This document shows positions 1 to 64,000 of a DNA stretch of 64,000 nucleotides, in pieces. The stretch lies in NCBI RefSeq assembly GCF_024679245.1, contig NC_090178.1, positions 21,041,713-21,105,712 on the forward strand, written 5' to 3'. The notes beneath the pieces are model-generated. The model searched no databases. It was not told the DNA's origin and was given only the letters and a program-made list of their open reading frames with translations. Both the position numbers and the translations under genes were made by a program. Position 1 is the stretch's first letter. Every line of letters starts with the position of its first letter. The DNA comes from Pseudorasbora parva. Its lineage: Eukaryota > Chordata > Actinopteri > Cypriniformes > Gobionidae.

Positions 1-536
1 TTAACTGTGTGCCAACCAACCCTTGACCCAACCAGCCCCACTCTCCCCTACATCTGGTGTAATTTTGTATGAAAATAAATGCTTAATTTTAAATGCCCAG
101 TATGTTGATGAATGACCAATACACTACAATTACATTTAAATAGGCCTACATAAATGAGTAGCCACGCTATAAAAATTAAATTATTAAATTATTTAAAAAA
201 TAAGTTACCTGGTTGCCTTAAAATTGAGTTTATTGAAATAATTTTTTTAGTTAATACAATGGACATTTTGTGTTTTATTTGTGTTGATGCAGTGAAACTG
301 AACTGTGCTATTTCGTTGATAAAAAAAAATTATGTGGTACAGATAAAATGTTTTGAGTTTATATTTATTAAACCAATTTCCTTCATTGTATTAAATCAAA
401 TAAATTTGAGTTTTTAATTTCAATATACTCAAAATCTTTTGGAGACCAAGTTACTTAATTTTAGTTAAACCGAAAATATTTTTTTACACTGTGTATTGAT
501 GTATATGTAATATACATCAATATAAGACGACTCAAT
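1..536. other. AT-rich intergenic DNA
   Basis: I see no gene, RNA or recognisable repeat here. The 87-codon open frame at 154-417 is low-complexity and AT-driven. Confidence 0.5.
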
Positions 537-930
537 GTTAGTTCACCCAAAAATGAAATTGATGTCATTAATGACTCACCCTAATGATGTCCCACACCCA
601 TAAGACCTCCATTTATCTTCGGAACACAGCGGATTGAATCATGATTCGGATCGCCAATGTCCCATGATTTCAGCAGTTTGACATGCCATCTAAATCATGA
701 ATCAATCCGCTGATTCATTTCCGTTTGAATCTTTATTTGAGGTTTGAGAACAAACGTGGAAGAGAAGACAATGCTGAATAAAGTCATAGTTTTTGTTATT
801 TTTGGACCTAAATGTATTTTCGATGCTTCAAGAGATTCTAATTAACTAACTGATGTCACATATGGACTACGTTGATGTTTTTATTACATTTCTTGACATG
901 GACAGTAAAACTTGAATTCGCAGGGGAATT
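537..930 (+). repeat. Angel-like MITE, left part and interior
   Basis: Starts TTAGTTCACCCAAAAATGAA and continues into the interior common to these fish MITEs (cttcggaacac; then gatgcttcaagag and catggacagtaaa). The matching right terminus is not evident, so it is truncated. Confidence 0.6.
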
Positions 931-1069
931 TTCAATACTGTATGCATTTAAAAAGTAGGCCTATAACATTGTAAGTGAACCAAGAATAAAAATGTAGGCT
1001 AGATACCAGTGAGTCACTCTTATTAACAATCAGCTAAGACTTGAACATATATAAATCTTAAATTGACTT

Positions 1070-1135
1070 TAATCAAAGGTCCCTCGCTTTGTAATCAAAT
1101 GGTAATCAAAGGTCCCTTGCTTTGTAATCAAATAA
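1070..1135. repeat. 33-bp tandem duplication
   Basis: Two adjacent 33-bp units (1070-1102 and 1103-1135) that start TAATCAAAGGTCCC and differ at only a few positions. A local tandem duplication; no function is evident. Confidence 0.8.
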
Positions 1136-1331
1136 TTGACTGGTTTATAATCAAATCTTGTTCATATTAGTCAAAACAGATATTAAACAGTTCAACATCA
1201 CAATAACATGAGAGAACCCCCATGTTGGTGCACTTTTCACTCCAAAAGATTTGATAGTCAACAGAGCTCAGAGACTACTCACAAATCCTCTGCATGTAGC
1301 CTAACGCTCAGTGACAGTCGAAGGTCGTGAA

Positions 1332-1901
1332 GAATCCAATTCAAACGGGAAAACTCAGAAGGCAACAACCTCGAGGTCTTTAATCGACAATGCACGACGA
1401 ATCAGTCCTCCATTAGGCTGCTGTGGGGAATTCCGCAATCAGGCCCGGACGAGTAATCGTCATCAAATAAGTTAAATTAAAAAACATAAAATAGGCCTAG
1501 CCATATACAAATATATAGCCTTAGACATTGCAAATGTTGTATTGAAAGTAAAATCTTTCAAATGCTATTACCTAATCATCTAATAAAATTATAAAGTGTA
1601 TATATATATATGTTTATTTATCAATTGTCAGGGCGTATTAGATCATGGATGGCTCAGCTAAACATGCAAAAAAGAGACTATTAACTACAATTATTCCTTT
1701 TAATTATGCTAATGTATAATTAAAATGTCCACAAATGTATAAAACTGATCAGAGATCAGTGGTAAAACCCACAGATACTTGTTTAATATGGTTCTGGGGA
1801 ATTTCCCACAGCCTAATGGAGGACTGATTCGTCGTGCATTGTCGATTAAAGACCTCGAGGTTGTTGCCTTCTGAGTTTTCACGTTTTAATTGGATTGGAC
1901 G
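1332..1901. repeat. Long inverted repeat, ~105-bp arms
   Basis: The arms are about 1332-1436 and 1796-1901. The second is the reverse complement of the first, with a core of about 70 identical bases (containing AACCTCGAGGTC and TCGTCGTGCATTG). The ~360-bp spacer is AT-rich. It could be the ends of an unclassified foldback transposon or two copies of one repeat in opposite orientation. A GC-rich segment (1915-2045) follows. Confidence 0.75.
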
Positions 1902-2697
1902 CAAAGAAAACACCATGCAGCCGCCACCGCGGCTGACACGCAACAGAAAGGCCACGCTCACGCCACGCTTGCAGTGTGTCTCCGGCCTTAACGATTGCAG
2001 CACTGCGGCTTCTGCTCTGCTCCGTTCCACCACCTGGATGTAAATGCTCTAATCTGTTAACATAGGCCGTGGAAAAAATACAACCTTCACCTTCCCCTGC
2101 TCCACCTGTATAGATTCGCTAAGGGGTTTATTTAATGTATGTTATATGTGCAGCAGCAGCATGTCTTATATGCTCACAGAAATGTCTGAGAATGTATTGG
2201 CAGTAGGAAGTCTTAGTCCTTGCTCTTTAGCAGCAGCATAGCAGATCTATTCCGCCAAGACCAAATACATTAACACTGCTATACCCATTTCCATGCCAAT
2301 CTCTCCAAGAGTTGTCATGACTGAACTGGGATAATGTTGAAGTAGCAGTTATTAAGAGTCTCTCTGCAATCTCAAAAGAGTGCTCATGGGAATGACTATC
2401 CACTCAATATAGTTAAAGGGGGGGTGAAACACTCAGTTTCAGTCAGTGTCATGTCAATCTTGAGTACCTATAGAGTAGCATTGCATCCTGCATATCTCCG
2501 AAAAGTTTTTATTTTTTTAATAATTATATAAGAAAGATGCGCTGTTCCGAGTCTTTCCGAAAAAAGCCGAGCGGGTGGGGGCGTGTCGTGTGAGCGGAGC
2601 TAAATAATGACGTGTGCAGCTGTGTGTAGCAGCGCGCTGTGTGTTGAGTCGAGCGTCATCCCTAACAGCGGAAAAAAACTTTATTCAAAATAAAAAT

Positions 2698-3000
2698 ATG
2701 GCTTTTAATCAGATACAGCCATACATCTATGATCCGGAATCAGACCCAGAGGCTGCAGTTGAACAGGAGCAGCAGCAAAAACGACTAGAGCAGGACGTCT
2801 GTATGTGGTAAGTTACAAGTTATACACTAACTATATAATATGCTTAGCGGCTTGTGTTATTTACATATTTATACTTGAATTATATCGTCGTATTTTTGTC
2901 TTTGAAGGTGTACATGTGGGAAGTGCAGTTGTGCACGTGTGTTTGTGTGTTTACGCGTGGTTTGTGTAGACAGTAAGCGGACTAAAAGCAGTCTCACTCA
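2698..3000 (+). pseudogene. Spliced Cys-rich coding remnant in copy A (P2X7 ballast-like?)
   Basis: Exon one (2698-2807) reads MAFNQIQPYIYDPESDPEAA, then a Gln/Glu-rich run, and ends at the donor TATGTG|GTAAGT. A matching acceptor is at 2907 (GAAG|GTG). Splicing there would continue in frame into a W-CTCGKCSC cysteine cluster. The acidic start followed by CTCGxC resembles the Cys-rich cytoplasmic domain of P2RX7 and the P2RX7-like predicted proteins common in fish. This identification rests on motif memory. Copy B has lost the ATG (ATA) but keeps the frame and donor. Confidence 0.45.
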
Positions 3001-3001
3001 C

Positions 3002-3222
3002 CCTTCTAACGTTGGGACTGCTCCATCCTTCAGCATTAGGCGATTGGGAAAATTCGGCGTCGAGCTGGGCCTTGTGAAACAGTCGGCACCGAAATGCAGC
3101 GAACAGATATAAACATTCGCGCAACTCAGTTGCTGATCCGGAAAAGCAAATTACATCCACTGTTGCCTTAACGCGGGGTTTTTGGCGAATCTGTGCAGGA
3201 CTGTCTTGGTCTGGCAACCAAA
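3002..3222 (-). pseudogene. Degenerate THAP zinc-finger domain in copy A
   Basis: On the minus strand one frame reads GCQTKTVLHRFAKNPALRQQ, then WM and a stop, then VYICSLHF, DCF and LMLKDGAVPTLEG. HRF-x-KNP-x-L-x2-QW, C-x2-HF and the closing GAVPTL are THAP-domain landmarks. THAP domains bind DNA in Kolobok and P-type transposases. One in-frame stop breaks it, and copies A and B differ by indels in the CF...RL segment. Confidence 0.65.
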
Positions 3223-3598
3223 AACCCACTTTTTTGGTGACATTGTTATGTGCTATGTGTAATTGTCACCTGTCCAGCATCCTACAAGCCCCGCTTTGAT
3301 GGGCGTAGGCTGTTGCTTTCGCTCTCTCCCTCGCTCTCTCTCACGCGCTTCCGGTAGAATTGTCCGTAAGGCCCATACAAGGAAATTCCGCCCCCACTAA
3401 CGTCAATGGGGACGCATGATCTCAAAAAACTTGCCGAAACTTATGACTAACCGGAAGTAGTATTTTTGACAAAGAAATACTCCCATCAAACGTCCACCTT
3501 AACTTTTGAAACTTTGTCTATGTTTAGTATGGGATTCCAAGTCTTTAACAGTGTAAAAAGATCAGTATGCATGAAACAGCATTTCACCCCCCCTTTAA

Positions 3599-4445
3599 AA
3601 GTAATTGGAGTGTCAGGCAGGTACTTACTGAAATTCTCAAGAGAATATAGACAAGAAATTAAAAGATGATTTTAAAAGGATTTAGATTTTGATTGCAGTC
3701 AAAAAAATTCAGGTTATATATGAATGTGTGGCACTAATTGTGACCTTATGTAGATAATTTAGAAGATAGACTCAAACACTTTCGTTATTACTCAAACACC
3801 AAGGGGAGAACCATTTCACTTTACTAACTATGAAACAAATAAAAAGGAAGAGAGAGTAAGTAAACATTCAAGCATGCCAAATAATACAAAGGCAAAGTGC
3901 TTCTCATAGATGATTTTGATTCAGAATTTGATTCTTTATCAATCTCCTATCCATGAAACATACCTGTAGACTCTATACAGGACAGGTATAATTAAAAACC
4001 CAGGAAAATTATCTAAAAATCAAACTGAGTGATGTTACTGAAGCAGGTTGATCTTATTTTTATTAATTATTTATGCTTTGTTTAAGCTGCTGGAGTTCTG
4101 CGTGGCTTATATGATATTGCTAGCCTGACAAGCTCTCAAAACCTCTCTTATGCAGCAAGACTATGAACTCGAGAACAATGTGTCTAAATGGCTTAAGGAT
4201 GAATGCATATGTGTGCAAGAGTCTGACTAGGTGATACAAATTATTTGGAATATATGAATCTATAAATATTACCAAGTAAATATAATATTAAGTAAACAAT
4301 TAATGATAAGTGAAGGATGTTTGACTTCAAAACATTTGATTTATGAAAGCCAAGTGATTTTCTTTCTTTTTTGGGTGGGCTAAATTATGAGTAATAACAC
4401 CATCTTTAATATTTACAAGTTTACACACTCTGGCTGAAAGTAATA
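3599..4445. other. Unique 3' flank of npr1
   Basis: AT-rich sequence between copy A and the candidate polyadenylation signal. I see no gene or clear repeat. Confidence 0.4.
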
Positions 4446-4451
4446 TTTATT
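4446..4451 (-). promoter_or_regulatory. Candidate polyadenylation signal of npr1
   Basis: AATAAA on the minus strand, about 280 bp after the stop. It is the first perfect hexamer seen downstream, but AT-rich sequence gives many chance matches and no transcript evidence is available. Confidence 0.3.
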
Positions 4452-4732
4452 TAGCCTACTAAGTTTTAAGCCAGCAGTGCTGCTACTTATCCACCAGGGG
4501 ACGATATTTAATCACACAACCTTCACTCCATTTACAGATGCAGCTGGTGCTCTTACAAAAGAAAAATCTTAAAGTATATATACACGGTCAGATGTCATCT
4601 ATCTAGTGCTGTACAGGATTACTTGTGTGTGCATTTGGCCAACAGAAATGGCCTCTGACAGTCTGGGCTTGGTTCCCCAGGGTGCATTTGACCAGAATCA
4701 GTGTGTCTCTGCTGATTCTGTGAAGCTTTTCA

Positions 4733-60481
<55,749 letters not shown>

Positions 60482-60746
60482 GCTTCCAACTGATCAGGAA
60501 CACTGCAAACACAGGTTTATCATATAAGGTTCAAATATATACAGAATAAAAAAGTAGAGCATTGAAAGTTTATTTTATTTTATTTTATTTGCATTTTACT
60601 GACCCATACGATCTATATTTGGGTTAATTATTTAACTTAAATATACTAAGAAAACTTGATTCTTTCACTTTAGTATGATTTTTGTACTTTGACAACAACA
60701 ACAAAAATTAATAGGTAAAGGGAACAAATTTGTATTGAAAGGTATA
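60482..60746 (-). promoter_or_regulatory. 5' flank of npr1 (promoter or 5' UTR region, undefined)
   Basis: This short unique stretch lies between the first npr1 ATG and the first upstream transposon. It presumably holds 5' UTR and proximal promoter. No TATA box, CpG island or clear initiator is visible. An A/T-rich run (TTTTA repeats) is at about 60568-60590. Confidence 0.3.
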
Positions 60747-60953
60747 CAGGTGCTGGTCATATAATTAGAATATCATCAGAAAGTTGATTTATTTCACTAA
60801 TTCCATTCAAAAAGTGAAACTTTTATATTATATTTATTCATAAAACATAGACTGATATATTTCAAATGTTTATTTATTTTAATTTTTATGATTATAACTG
60901 ACAACTAAGGAACATCCCAAATTCAGTATTTCAGAAAATTTTAATATTGTGAA
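60747..60953. repeat. Lone Tc1-like inverted-repeat arm
   Basis: AGGTGCTGGTCATATAATTA to TTTTAATATTGTGAAAAG equals one ~200-bp arm of the element at 37510-38851. The rest of that element is missing. Confidence 0.82.
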
Positions 60954-61201
60954 AAGGGGAAACACTCAGTCAATCTCATGTCAATCTTGAGTACCTATAG
61001 AGTAGTACTGCATCCTTCATATCTCCGAAAAGTCTTTAGTTTTATTATATTTATAAAAGAAATATAGGCTGTACCGAGTCTTTTCCGGAAAAAAACGACC
61101 GCCTGGAGGCGTATCGTGTGGGCGGAGCTAAAGAATGACGAGCACACACAAAGCGATGACGTCCTCAAGCGTGGAGAAGAAAACGCTACCCTAAATAAAC
61201 C

Positions 61202-61310
61202 ATGGCTATCAATCAGATTCAACTAATACAGATATGATCCAGAATCAGATCCGGAGGCTGAAATAAATTGAACAGGAGAAGCAACAACAGCAGGACGTCC
61301 GTCTCTGTGG
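61202..61310 (+). pseudogene. Cys-rich coding remnant in copy C
   Basis: Starts with ATG and reads MAINQIQL, then a stop/shift, then YDPESDPEAE, matching exon one of copies A and B despite large divergence elsewhere. That hints at past coding constraint. Confidence 0.45.
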
Positions 61311-61835
61311 TATGTACTGTATTTAGTAGGGGTGTGCATTGGCACTGCCTTCACGATTCGATTCGATTACGATTCACCAGGTAACGATTCGATTCAATTC
61401 GATTCTACGATGCATTGTGATGCATCAAAATTCTACTGCACACAAAGCAAATTTTTCATCAGTCATGAGGCAATACAAGCAGATATTAAACAACAGATTG
61501 TATTGGCTGCTATGTGTCTCCTGTATCTTTGACATTAGGCTTGGGCGGTAATACGGTAAAATGGTATACCGCGGGATCTAAAAATAGCAACGGTATCAGT
61601 TTCAATACCGTCAAACCGTCAAAAAAAAAAACAGATCAACTTACATATTGCTGATCAACAATTAATTATTAAATATTTAATAAGTTGAACTAATTAAACT
61701 ATTTACATATTAAATACTATTTATTTGTTAAATGCCTAAATATGTGTATGCGTTGTTGTGACAGCGTGGATGAGAGAGAGAGAGAGGGGAAAAGACGGCG
61801 AGTCGGGCACTGAGTTATTCGGTCTCGAAACTTCT

Positions 61836-62000
61836 GCAGTTTGGAAGTATTTTGGGTTTTGACGGTAAATACAGACGAGGCAATTTGCAAATTGTGCAAC
61901 AAAAAGATGACCGCGAGAGATGGAAATACCTTGAACCTAAGGGCGCATATCCGAAACCACCATCCACTCACTGCTGCGTGGATGAAAAACCGAGCGCACC
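61836..62000 (+). pseudogene. BED-type zinc-finger remnant of a hAT transposase
   Basis: One frame gives VWKYFGF and a shifted frame gives DEAICKLCNKKMTARDGNTL then NLRAHIRNHHPL. The W-x2-F-x-F start, C-x2-C and H-x4-H fit a BED finger, the DNA-binding domain of many hAT transposases. Frame breaks between blocks show decay. Confidence 0.65.
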
Positions 62001-62210
62001 CTCGGACTATGCTGTAATATTGCCGAAGCCTTTTGTCACACAGCTGGCAATGTAAGCAATAAGCATGAACTCCACAAAAATCAAGTGGACATGGGACTCA
62101 CAAAAAAAAAAGTCAATTGTCTGACAATTGTCTCATAACGGTAAGCATAAAACGTGCAGAGTTTCTCAGGGGCAGGGGCTCAAATGTAAAAAATAAAATA
62201 AAAATATAGG

Positions 62211-62211
<1 letters not shown>

Positions 62212-62294
<83 letters not shown>
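62212..62294. repeat. (TA)n microsatellite
   Basis: About 41 TA units inside the inner hAT. Confidence 0.95.
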
Positions 62295-62296
<2 letters not shown>

Positions 62297-63483
62297 CCAA
62301 GCCAACAGTTTGTTGACGCTGTCTGAGCCTTACATCATAATGTTTTAATTATTCACGGTAATACCGTATACCGAGGTAAAATTGGGGGGAAGTTTGACGG
62401 TATCAAAATTTGGATACCGCCCAAGCCTATTTGACATAAAAGTTATTAAATAAAATGTAATTAAATAAAATTAAATAAAATGCAATTAACCCTTAAATTT
62501 AACATGGATCTATATTTAACATGGATAGACCTCTACCTGTCGTGATAATATATAAAACTCCTGATTTTAGAGTAACAGCTACAGAAGAATAAAATAAAAC
62601 CCATTTCGTTACCTTTTGGAGCTTGGAAGGATTCAGTTTGAGCAGATGTTTAATACCATCATCATATGACCTCGTCAGAGTTTACCAGTAGATTCAGCAT
62701 CTGCGTCATATCCGCGATCTCCAGCATATTCTCCAAACTCATTTTCAACGTCTTCAAAATCAATATTTTGATCACTGACAGCTTCTTGACCACATCCATC
62801 ATCAAGAGACAGTGACACTAACATATGATTGTGTTTAGTACTTGCTCTCTGAAGTAAATCACTAACCCATTTCAAGTTTTGCAGATTATAATTATTGTTT
62901 CGTTTTCTGTTAGCGGTAACTATGAGTGAAACGTCACTTCATCATTGGGTATCAGACATTGCCACCTTGTGGAATAAAGGTGAATTGCACATAATCGATT
63001 ATGGCACTTTGCCGCATCGATGCTGAATCGTTCATGCCCCGCATCGCGATGCATCGCCGAATCGATTATTGTTGACACCCCTAGTATTTTAGTGGCCTGT
63101 CAACATTTGTGTGTGCTTACTCGTGGTTTATGAGGACATGATTCAGTTTATGGACTATAGTATACGACTAAACCTTAGAAGTAGCAAGCAAAACGGTTTT
63201 GCACGTCAGACTAGTGTAACGTTATACATAGAACAGCAATGGAGTAACCGTTAGCGCATTTGAATGACGAAGCACGCTTTGTGAGAACGCTAGGTTTATG
63301 TTTGGGTGGTTTTACAATAAACAAACTGACACCTATAGTGGTCAGCTAAACAAATGTAAATGTTTAAACACACACCATAGATCGCATGCTCCATTGATAA
63401 ATTAACTAACGTTATACACGATCGTGTTGTTTACTTACGCAACGATAGCCAACAACTAAGATATTTGAAGCAGTTTTACTCAC

Positions 63484-63748
63484 CGCCTGTTTCCAAAGCA
63501 GGACTGTGAACCTTTATCGCTGGGACCACTTCTTTGGTAACTGTTGATTTCGTGATTTCCTGTGACAGCAGTGACCGTGGAGATCCACTTTTGCGACACG
63601 ACTGTAACGTGATGTTGTGAAGCTTCCTGTCATTTCTGCGTTCAAATCGGTTCAAATGCAGCGCTGCCTTCCCGGAATGCTGTGCTGAAGCGTTGAAGTC
63701 GCTTGATGTCACCCATAGGAATAAAGTGGAGCGCGGCGCGACAGACAT
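63484..63748 (-). CDS. Unrecognised first-exon-like ORF in copy C
   Basis: An open frame from ATG (63748), beginning MSVAPRSTLFLWVTSSDF, rich in Ser, Arg and Lys, ending at a good donor GGCG|GTGAGT. The region has more CpG than its surroundings. It lies within transposon copy C, at the place where copies A and B have other sequence, so it may be an exon of the element. It could also be chance. I recognise no domain. Confidence 0.25.
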
Positions 63749-64000
63749 GTTGCACGGACGAGTGGATCTGCACCTGAGAGCAGTGTTTATGGGCGTGCAT
63801 TTCCTATCTCGCTCTAGTCACGCGCGCGCGCACCCTTCCGGGAGAAGAGCCTGTACCGCCCATACAAGGACCTTCCGCTCTATCGACGTCAAGCGGACCC
63901 ATACTCGAAAAAAACTCTCCGAAACTTGTGAGAAACCGGAAGGAGTATTTTTGACACAGAAATACTCTATCAAACGTCCAACTTAGTTTTTGAAACTTTG

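Larger units (their letters stand above)
2417..3594. mobile_element. TTAA-target (Kolobok-type) non-autonomous transposon, copy A
   Basis: An 1,178-bp element flanked by TTAA on both sides (2413-2416 and 3595-3598), with terminal inverted repeats AGGGGGGGTGAAA / TTTCACCCCCCCT. A near-identical copy B is at 43300-44471 and a diverged copy C begins at ~60954. A TTAA target, RGG-type ends and an internal THAP remnant together fit the Kolobok superfamily; piggyBac shares only the target. No intact transposase is present. Confidence 0.8.
61536..62429. mobile_element. hAT-type transposon nested in the hAT
   Basis: 894 bp with inverted ends TAGGCTTGGGCGGTA / TACCGCCCAAGCCTA and a perfect 8-bp duplication TTTGACAT (61528-61535, 62430-62437). 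The subterminal sequence is full of CGGTAT / ATACCG. It carries a BED zinc-finger remnant and a (TA)n run. Confidence 0.92.
61327..63083. mobile_element. hAT-type transposon inserted in copy C
   Basis: Ends TAGGGGTGTGC / GACACCCCTA with 8-bp flanks GTATTTAG / GTATTTTA (one mismatch). Terminal zones are rich in GATTCGATTC / GAATCGATTA. A 66-codon minus-strand frame (62675-62875) is not recognised. It holds a second hAT. Confidence 0.8.
60954..64000. mobile_element. TTAA-target (Kolobok-type) transposon, diverged copy C, split
   Basis: The left part (60954-61326) matches copies A and B from GAAACACTCAGT on. The match resumes after the hAT insertion (63084 on, GTGTGCTTACTCGTGG) and again from ~63785 to the window end (CCCATACAAGGA, AACCGGAAG-AGTATTTTTGAC). 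The stretch 63130-63780 differs from A and B and has a 90-codon frame. The right end is outside the window. Confidence 0.7.

Noticed and set aside
1070..1135. CRISPR-like repeat
   Set aside because: Only two adjacent units without spacers, in a vertebrate genome.
1749..2043. Overlapping ORFs on both strands, including a GC-rich reading frame
   Set aside because: No domain, no partner exons; one end is the inverted-repeat arm. A first exon cannot be excluded but is not supported.

Overview
The window looks like nuclear DNA of a teleost fish, most likely a cyprinid. It is AT-rich and intron-rich, with long dinucleotide microsatellites. It carries a tRNA-derived SINE, an L2-type LINE tail, MITEs with TTAA target sites, Tc1-like elements with ~200-bp inverted repeats, several hAT elements and one full-length LTR retrotransposon.

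One host gene fills most of it. Twenty-one exons on the minus strand (60481 down to 4733) encode a complete 1,080-residue natriuretic peptide receptor with guanylate cyclase activity, best matched to NPR-A (npr1). Every exon was placed by reading frame, splice phase and GT/AG sites, and the joined frame is open from ATG to TGA. The product has a signal peptide, an ANP-binding ectodomain, one transmembrane helix, a kinase homology domain with all six juxtamembrane phosphosites, a dimerisation helix and a cyclase domain with intact metal- and guanine-binding residues.

Layout: 1-4732 is 3' flank with a TTAA-target transposon (copy A). 4733-21546 holds exons 21 to 5, with a Tc1 copy in intron 14 and a helicase-motif element in intron 11. 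21547-37206 is the 15.7-kb intron 4, with a 6.5-kb Ty3/gypsy element (21714-28231), a hAT element carrying a second helicase-motif element, and several MITEs. 37207-40635 holds exons 4 and 3 with a second Tc1 copy in intron 3. 40636-48654 is intron 2 plus exon 2, with a three-level transposon nest that includes copy B, and a Harbinger transposase fragment. 48655-60481 is intron 1 and exon 1. 60482-64000 is the 5' flank, holding a diverged copy C that was split by a hAT, itself split by a second hAT.

The most notable items are all mobile DNA. First, the gypsy element has its integrase before its reverse transcriptase, the order known for Gmr1-like elements. It has an uninterrupted 1,473-codon ORF, a SCAN-like capsid region, LTRs that differ only in an A-tract, and a stop codon lying inside the 3' LTR. 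Second, a ~1.2-kb TTAA element carries a THAP-domain remnant on one strand and a spliced Cys-rich exon pair on the other. Third, a ~0.52-kb element carries a RecQ-like motif 0/Walker A fragment. All calls were made by eye; no database search was possible.
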